This document shows, piece after piece, positions 53,901 through 64,000 of a stretch of 64,000 bases of DNA. The position numbers and the translations under genes were made by a program. The notes under the pieces were generated by a model. It did not search any database and was not told where the DNA came from. It saw only the letters and a program-made list of their open reading frames with translations. Origin of the DNA: Blastocladiella emersonii ATCC 22665 (taxonomy: Eukaryota > Blastocladiomycota > Blastocladiomycetes > Blastocladiales > Blastocladiaceae); NCBI GenBank assembly GCA_025594325.1, contig JANHCV010000007.1, forward strand, positions 124,001 to 188,000. The letters are read 5' to 3'. Each line of letters starts with the position of its first letter. Position 1 is the stretch's first letter.

Positions 53901-56092
53901 CTGCTGCGTGATGAACGCCACGTCGCCGCGGACCGTGACCGAGCCGCGGACCTTGTCGATCTCGCCGAGGATGGCCGCGAGCAGGGCCGACTTGCCCGAG
54001 CCGACCGACCCGACCACGGCGGTGAGCGTACCGGGCTCAAAGTCGAGGCTCGGCACGTCGAGGACGACCTTGTCGTCGGCGAACGAGAACTGGCCGTCGC
54101 GGATCGACACGACGGGCTCGGCCGCGCCCTCGATGGCGGGCAGGCGCTCGACGTACGTGTCGAGGTCGTCCGAGAGGAGGTACTTGGTGATGCGCGAGGC
54201 CGACGCAAAGGCCTCGACGAGCGGCGACCAGCCCCACACGAGCGCCTGGATCGGGTGGTCCAGCATGCGCATGATCGAAAGCGTGACGAAGACCTTGGAC
54301 TCGTTGAGCGAGTTGTCGGGCGACGTGAGGGCGAAGACGGCGAACACGCCGAACGTGGCAAACGACGGGATCAGGAACGAGGTGCCGATCTGGACGGCCA
54401 GGACGCCGGCGAGCTTGCGCATGTAGAACAGCTCCTTCTCGCGGAAGGCGATGACGCGGTCGCGCAGGAACTTTTGCCAACCGTACAATTTGATCGTCTT
54501 CACGCCGTTCAGGACCTCGGTGATGGTCTTGACTCGGCCGTCGGTCTGCTCGAGCGAGGCGACGCGGTACCTCATCATGAGCTTGGCGAAGAGGCCGAGC
54601 ATGGGCGTTGAGAGCAGCATGACGACGAGCGCGACGAACAGCGACCACCCGACCTGCGCGTACAGCAGCACGAGGGCGATAACCAGACTGACCGGACTGG
54701 TTATAAGTTCCGTAATGGTCAAAATGGACTGGGAGAGGTTGGTCGCGTCGACCTGCATGTGGTTGAGGATCTCGCCAATGTTGGTTTCGCGGCGGTGCGC
54801 GGGCACGCGAAGACCCTTGCGGTACACGACGTTCTGGACCGCGGCCTTGACGGCGATCTGCAGCGTGAAGGTTGCGTGGAAAGCCTGGCCGAAGAGCACG
54901 GACGTGAGGAGGTTGCAGGCGAGGAACATGAGCGCGACGATCACGCCCTCGCTCGCGGGCCGGGCAAACTCGGTCTGCTGCGACGCGACAAACGAGACAA
55001 AGTAGGCCACGAACGTCGGCGTGAGGAAGTTGAGGGCGACCTGGGCGAGGCCGAGCACGAGGAGCAGCACGAGGCGGACGCCGTACGTCTTGACCAGGGC
55101 GCCGAGGAACGACGGCTTGCCGCCCGACTGCTTGGCGGCCGCCAACGACCGCTCCCACTGGGTCTCGAGCAGCGAGCAGTTGTAGCCCGAGCGCAGCGCA
55201 ACGGGGAGGTCCCACAGGTCCGAGAACTCGAGCACCTTGCGGCGCGCGATGACGAGCAGGTCGATGACCCACCAGAACGTGAGTTTCGACAGGAACGAGG
55301 CGGCGTACTCGGGCGTCGGGCGTGCGCCCTCGACGGTCGGCGCGCGGTTCGGACGCGTCTCAATGCCCTTGGTCGAGAAGCCCTCGACGAGGAACAGCAC
55401 GCCCGTGACGACCGTCTGCGCGAGCGTGAAGGCGATGATCTGGTCGGCGGCCTCCTGCATGATCAGCGAGCGCAGATTGAGCAGCTGGAGGATCACGAAG
55501 ATGCCGTAGAAGGTGCTGAGGGAAGTCGACGCGCGGCGGCTGCGGCCGTTCTCAAGGACGTGGTTCGGGATGGCAATGACGAGCGGGATCAGGATGATGA
55601 TCAGGCCGAGGTAGTCGGCGATGGACGCCGCGGGCGAATCGCTGCCGAAGACGGTGATGGCGAGCAGCACGCCGAGGGCAAGGTTGGCGAGGGCCAGCAG
55701 CAGCTTGGCGCCGACGAGGATGCGGTACGGCGACACCATGTCGTCGGGCAGGGCCGGCTTGGACCGCAGGAAGACGAAGCGGTTCACGAGACCGGCGAGG
55801 AGCACCAGCGCAAAGGCCGGATAGATGACGCCATGCTGGAAGCACAGGTCCAGATCAATGGCCGTGTCTGGGTTGAGCGTGTACTAGACGAGCGCAAGGG
55901 CGAGAAGTTGGTGAGCGGCGAGACCGGATCGAGGGGCCATGGCGTGGACCGTGGACGCTGCCCTCCGCCCTCGCGAGCGACGAGTTCTTCCGGCGGCGGC
56001 GCCACGGACGAGTGCAAGGGCATGAGGGGATCAGGGTAGGAGGAGGTCGGGGAGGAGCGTACCAGCGGTCGCCCGCTTCTGCAGAACGACAT
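50952..56092 (-). CDS. ABCC-family (MRP-type) ABC transporter
   Basis: Eight exons (56092-56063, 55883-53880, 53808-53671, 53534-52929, 52851-51782, 51704-51338, 51262-51156, 51093-50952) encode 1487 residues. A short N-terminus leads to a TMD0-like block ([20 protein letters not shown]), then TMD1, then NBD1 with Walker [12 protein letters not shown] (about residue 635) and signature LSGGQ (about 725). The NBD1 Walker B region reads [16 protein letters not shown], less hydrophobic than usual. TMD2 includes [23 protein letters not shown]2 has [23 protein letters not shown] and [15 protein letters not shown]-type pumps export glutathione conjugates and other anions; the substrate here cannot be named. 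Introns are 62-179 nt. Confidence 0.92.
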
Positions 56093-57485
56093 GGTCGGCG
56101 GTGGCAGGAGGGTTCTCGAGCAGGCGGTGGTCAGGCAGAGAAGGAGCTGAGGCCGGGGGCCGGGGACCGCGAGGGTATTTGAAGGCCGCGAGCGCAGACA
56201 GCCAGATGCATTGGGTCGTGTTCCATGGGTAATTGTGGGGAAGAATGTCAGCCCTCGTGAGAGGGGGCCGGCGTGAGGCGGGGGCGGCGTCGGGCGGCGG
56301 CGGTGGCGACTCCGAGGCGGCGGTTACGCGGCAGCAGCACGGAACAGCCGGCCCACGCCATCGAGTGGGTTGCGCCCAACCGCGGGAAGAACCCGCGGCG
56401 ACGCTCGGGTCCCGCACTCAGCACCGCGGCACAGCCCCTCCCATCAGCTTCCGTCACCTTCTTCCCCTTGGCCGTTGGCTAGCCACGGCGGTCGTCAGCT
56501 ACCGTGCCGCGACGTCAAGGTGGCGGAGGCGTCGGCATCGTTCGTCTGTGGCGGCGGCGAGAGCTGGCTTGACTGGGGTTATCTCCGGCCTTGGCCGCCT
56601 CAAACGTGGAACCGTCAGCCACCGCCACTCCGCGGATTGAGTCCTTCAGCCAAGTCCGGCTCCTGAATCTGCCAGCCTGGGCGGGTTGCCTGCTGCCGAC
56701 ACGTTCGGGGCAGCTCTTCCCGACCTGCTTCCCAGCCGTCCGAGGCGAGATCCCTGTCGCAGGGGAGGAGTGAGGAGTGAGGGGAAGTATTTAGTTCTCC
56801 CAGACAATTTCCCCTCACGACTTAGTCAGCCATTGCCGGCAGAACTTGGATCGTCCTGACGCAACCAGCAATTCTTCCGTCGCGACCATCGTTTAGGTGC
56901 AACGCCGTCCTTGTTCGGCGTCGTCCTTGTTCATGGCATTCGAGCGTAGGTCGCCGATGTCATGGACCACTGCTGACGCAGCCTTTTGGTTCCGAGAACC
57001 GAATCATGGCCATGATCATGCTCGTCACCGACGTAAGGATTCAGCCGTGGCCACGCACCATGGACGTTTTTGACCCGGCGTGAGTCGTCGCCTCCAACAT
57101 TGTTCTCGAGTTCTTACCGACGTCTTGGTCCACGGTGGGCGTGTCGACGAGTCCGCGTCGACGACAAGGGAGCTTCACGGTTGCGATGAACATGGTCGAA
57201 AAGCCCGTATCGGCCTGCTGGTTCTCTAACAGCGTAGATGGATTACATCCGCATATTTGCAACCGTTGCACCAGGTTGCTCGTCGATGCGTGCACGCGGC
57301 ATGGCGGGGGCGTATTTGCGAGACGTGTCGATCAATCATGTGACCTCGTGCGAGACGCGTTTTTGAGCGCCCGTCCGGTTGGTCGCTGGGCAACCTCGCA
57401 GCTCTCGTTCCTGATCGCCAACCTCCACATCGGCAGTTTTTAGGTCCAGCGGGTTGTATGCACGCTTAACATGGGTTCCCTTCCA
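56093..57485. other. intergenic, 1.4 kb
   Basis: No gene seen. From about 56.8 kb the sequence is noticeably less GC-rich than its surroundings, possibly a remnant of inserted DNA, but without a recognisable frame or repeat. Confidence 0.4.
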
Positions 57486-60925
<3,440 letters not shown>

Positions 60926-61347
60926 GGTGTGAGAGTAGTTCATTGCCACATCGGAAGGCGTACGACGGTTGCCCTCGATCAATGGCTCGGCGCGTCCGCG
61001 GAATTCTCGGTCTGCCCGGACGACCGACGCGCGTGGACGCGCTCCAGCCAATCGCCGCGCGTGTCTCGCGTCACATGATACCGCGACGCGTCTTTCTTCT
61101 CCTCCTCGCCGTCAACCGACCGCTCCTCGCAACAGCCATGGCGGGCGCAGCGGGAACCACCAACGGATCGCTCGTCCGCCGCCGTGGTCGGCCCGGTTCC
61201 CACGTTGCCCTCGCCAACGCGTCGCGCCGTGCTGGCTCCATCCCGCGCGACTCCGGCTCTCACCCCACCGCCTGAGATGGCTCACAATGAGTGACCCGCA
61301 CCGCACTTCCTCTCCGTGCCCGTCGCGCTACAAACGTAATCAACACC
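60926..61347. other. intergenic between receptor gene and mobile-type ORF
   Basis: About 420 bp, no gene seen. The receptor promoter should be here. Confidence 0.4.
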
Positions 61348-62232
61348 ATGCATGCTGTCCCGCTTGCCTCGACGACGCAACTGCCGCCGCTTTCGCCGCA
61401 GCAGTCTACCACCGTGCCCGCGGGCTCCGCACAGACTGCTCTCACTTGAACGGTGCTGCCTGCTCCGCTTCAGCCTCAACAGCCGTCTCCGGTGTCTGCG
61501 GGCACGGCGCCGGTCCCTGCCGCCTCGACCGCGTTGCCCACACCTCTAACGCCGCTTCAGTCCGCCTTGGCGCCCGCGACCTCGGTCGTGGCGTCAGCTC
61601 TCCCCGTCACATCGACGCTGCCGACAGAGTCTCTTTTGTCCCAGCAGCAAGCTGCCGCGGGGTCGGCCCCTGCTGCCTCAACGGTGCTGCCGCCCCCGCC
61701 TCCGCCTTCTCAGCCTGCTTTCGCGCCCGGGGACGTGGGGGACCGAGGTCAACGCTCTCGGCGACGCATTGAAGCAGGTTTTGAAGCTTCTCGAGGAAAA
61801 GCACGCGGGCGAACTCGAGGAAACCGTTTACTTCGTCAAGGCCTCGCACGAAGAGGAGGAAATAGCGCTGCGTCTCAAGATTGAGCAGCTCACGGCCATG
61901 CATGACATGGCCGGCGACCGCGAGCGGCAGGCCAGCGACGTCCAGCGCATGGTTGGCATCGCCCAGGCCGTGGCGCACGCGGTGGTCTCGGCCGCCCTGA
62001 CGGCCCCGGAGGCTACGGCGAACCCGAGCGTCGTGTCGGAGATCGCGCGTGTATGTTGGCCGTCGTGAAGGCTATCGTTGACACGGCCGTTCCTGCAGCT
62101 CCCGCCGCTGGTACGCAGCAGGCCGCCGCCATTCCCGGCATTGGCACGCCGCAGGCTGCTGCCGTTGATCTCCGCGTCGCTGACCCCGCTTACGGCGTCG
62201 AGCACCCGAAGGCTGGTCATGGCGGCCAGTAA
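61348..62232 (+). pseudogene. decayed Pro/Ala-rich coiled-coil ORF, mobile-type
   Basis: The ATG at 61348 follows the leader AAACGTAATCAACACC and begins MHAVPLASTTQLPPLSPQQS, with a stop after 33 codons. One base away the frame continues as a Pro/Ala/Ser/Gln-rich stretch (61450-61735). A second slip leads to a charged coiled coil (DALKQVLKLLEEKHAGELEE, EEEEIALRLKIEQLTAMHDM) and Ala-rich helices. A third slip near 62050 leads to an Ala/Pro-rich tail ending GVEHPKAGHGGQ. The arrangement parallels the ORF at 50058-50565. Third codon positions carry more T than in cellular genes. A gag-like or other accessory protein of a mobile element is possible, but nothing diagnostic is present. Confidence 0.5.
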
Positions 62233-62741
62233 TCGCGCGGAGCGAGCGTTGGCGTGCCGAGGATGAGGTTGTTGCCGTGATTCCTCCTTCCGCTCTCCCA
62301 GTTCATGTCTCGTGCGAGCATTCTGGACTGGAGTCGTATCGATATACCCTTCGTTTGTACCGCCACCCCTTGCCGGTGCCTTTGCGAGAAGTGAGACGCG
62401 TTGGGAAAACACGTGAGCTGAGGGTCGCGTTATCATAAGACCTTGAAGCAGGAGTCGTTGAGCGGGCGGAGCATGGCGCAGGAGATCAAGGTCGGGTTGG
62501 GCCCGACATTGATGGACGCAACCAACCCCCTAAGCCGTGGATGCTTGGGTGCCTCAAGGTTCATGCGACTGCGGCGCGAGACATAAGACGTGTCGGGAAA
62601 ACACGTGAGCGGCGTTGGCGATCGCAACAAAGTTTGCCGTCGCTTTTTGAGAGCGGCCGGCCGCTTGCCACGATCGCTCCCGACGAGACGTGTACCCATG
62701 CATCGCTGATCGGAGCTTGCGGCATTATCATCTTCAAGACT
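62233..62741. other. intergenic within the right-edge mobile region
   Basis: About 510 bp of lower-GC sequence. GGGAAAACACGTGAGC occurs twice, at about 62402 and 62594, in the same orientation, a direct repeat of about 16 bp. No gene seen. Confidence 0.5.
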
Positions 62742-64000
62742 ATGCCGAGGACTTCCGCGACGAACGCGGCCGGTGGCGCTTCCGCGCCGGGCAAGCGTGC
62801 TCGCGCCGCTCCCGCCACGACTGCGACTTCAGCGTCGAAACGGGCCCGGACCGCCGCGACCGACTCAGAACCTTGCAACCCTCCTACGCTCTCGGCCAGC
62901 TTCCTCCAGACCGCCGACCAGCTTGAGCGCCTCGTTCTTGCTGAGCGCGCTGCTTCTGGCTGGTGGGTGCCGTACCCCGGCACCCGGACCACCGAAATGT
63001 CCGGTACCGCGCCTCAACTCGTCGACGACGACGCGCTGCTTCGGGACGGGTTCCCGTCATCCGAGCTTTGGGCTGACGTGAAGCCCGCCGCGGTCAATGA
63101 CCAGCCTGGTGCGCCAGCTCGTGAACTTTTCGCCGAAGCTTGTGACTGACCTGAAATCTGCCGCTCTTAGATCTGTTCCTTTCGTCGACCAAAGTCCAAT
63201 TCCACACGCGGCTTCCAATCGACCCTGCCCTCCTCGACAAGTCGTCGCATCGTCTCCAACGCGGTGTTGATCCGCCGGTTCTTGGCGAAGTCAAGCTCCG
63301 TCTCGAGCCACTTCTTGTCTTTGACCGCTCGCTCAGACATCGCCGTCCTAAGCAGCCTTACAAAGATACCCAGACCGTCTACTACCGCCTTCCACCGCGC
63401 GAGGAGGCCTGGACGCTCGCTGATTTCAAGACCATCAAGGTTACTGATTTTGCGCAGGCTTACACGCGGGACCCGTACTTTGACGATCAGCATCATCGCA
63501 AAGGCATTCATACGCTCTTCAAGCCTTCATGCATCCGACTCTTTACGTTTCCCGCGCTCGACGGGGATGCGGTCTTTGCTGGTCGCGACGTGGAGCCTGC
63601 TGCTTCTGCCAACATGGGACCTCGGCCCCAGATTTTTGGTGGCGCTCACGGCTGGAAGTCGCGCTGGGCCGTGCGCTCGGGCGACCTTCTCATCCCGGAT
63701 TTGGCCGAGGCGCCCGCTTTTATGCGCGAGAGTGATGTCTCCTTCGCCAGGTACTTGCGGTTTGTTGTGCGAGCCGTTCCAGACGCCAGCTATCAGGCGG
63801 TCACATCCTATCGGACGTATTCCACCTACACGCTTGACACGTATATTCGTGCTGCCGATCTCAACCTCGACTTGCGCGCCGACGTGGAGGACGCGTCGCG
63901 CGCCCTGCGCAAGATTTTCGAACTGTTCCCGTTGCCTGGCATGTCTGGCTTCAAGCTCGACTCCAACATGATCCGCATCCCTGCTTCGGATCACTTGGCG
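62742..64000 (+). CDS. mobile-type gene of unknown function, cut by window edge
   Basis: Exon 1 starts at 62742 with a basic, nuclear-localisation-like N-terminus (GKRARAAPATTATSASKRAR), then LSASFLQTADQLERLVLAER and WWVPYPGTRT. A 62-nt intron (about 63112-63173, GTGCGC...CTTAG, with a CTGAC branch-like site) is inferred because the first frame closes at 63149 and a long open frame resumes at 63174. That frame reads through the window edge with WTLADFKTIKVTDFAQAY, FKPSCIRLFTFPALDGDAV, YLRFVVRAVPDASYQAV and IRIPASDHLA. Codons ending in T are common, unlike the neighbours. IRIPASD resembles IRVPTFD in the truncated gene at the left edge. I recognise no family; the protein is incomplete. Confidence 0.55.

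Noticed and set aside
54037-55272. 411-codon second minus-strand frame inside the ABCC gene
   Set aside because: Arg/Pro/His-rich alternative frame of the transporter exon, with no independent start context.

Overview
The window is eukaryotic nuclear DNA. It is very GC-rich, with G/C in most third codon positions, and its genes are cut by short introns, mostly 48-80 nt, usually starting GTACG and ending YAG. Fungal-type mitochondrial genes (PAM17, an RRG7-like gene) lie beside a radial-spoke gene of motile flagella (RSPH10B-like) and a class C GPCR-like receptor. I infer a flagellated, zoospore-forming early-diverging fungus, most likely Blastocladiomycota, or a chytrid. The exon models were built by hand: the reading frame closes across the splice junctions of every multi-exon cellular gene, and expected family residues were recovered at several of them.

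Left edge (1-4.6 kb): a Fanzor/TnpB-like RNA-guided nuclease remnant on the minus strand, whose last residues lie outside the window. Beside it is a 5'-truncated, frameshifted plus-strand gene that resembles, over a short stretch, a gene at the right edge. 4.6-19 kb is housekeeping: ribosomal protein eL39, mitochondrial HSCB, taspase, two uncharacterised proteins, an endosulfine (ENSA/Igo), exocyst SEC10 and MLH1. 19-24 kb is gene-poor, with coding-like scraps and duplications. 24-27.3 kb holds a four-exon membrane protein of unknown function.

28.9-44.3 kb: an RRG7-like mitochondrial protein, RSPH10B-like, a multi-pass RING-H2 protein, acyl-CoA-binding protein, two multi-pass membrane proteins, PAM17 and NOP58. 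45.5-49.7 kb: a small unknown protein, mitochondrial bL17m and the branched-chain 2-oxoacid dehydrogenase E2 (DBT). 50.0-56.1 kb: a decayed coiled-coil ORF and an eight-exon ABCC transporter. 57.5-60.9 kb: a nine-exon receptor joining a periplasmic-binding-protein-like ectodomain, a class C 7TM and a C-terminal PH-like domain, the most unusual cellular gene here. 61.3-64 kb: two further mobile-type genes, the last cut by the window edge.

Genes are often divergent with 145-200 bp between start codons (HSCB/TASP1, SEC10/MLH1, RRG7/RSPH10B) or convergent with very short gaps. Single-base frame breaks occur only in the mobile-type ORFs at 0-4, 50 and 61-62 kb. None of the 22 cellular gene models needs one, which suggests real decay and not sequence error. 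Five products (HSCB, RRG7-like, PAM17, bL17m, DBT) are mitochondrial, but nothing in the layout suggests a functional cluster.
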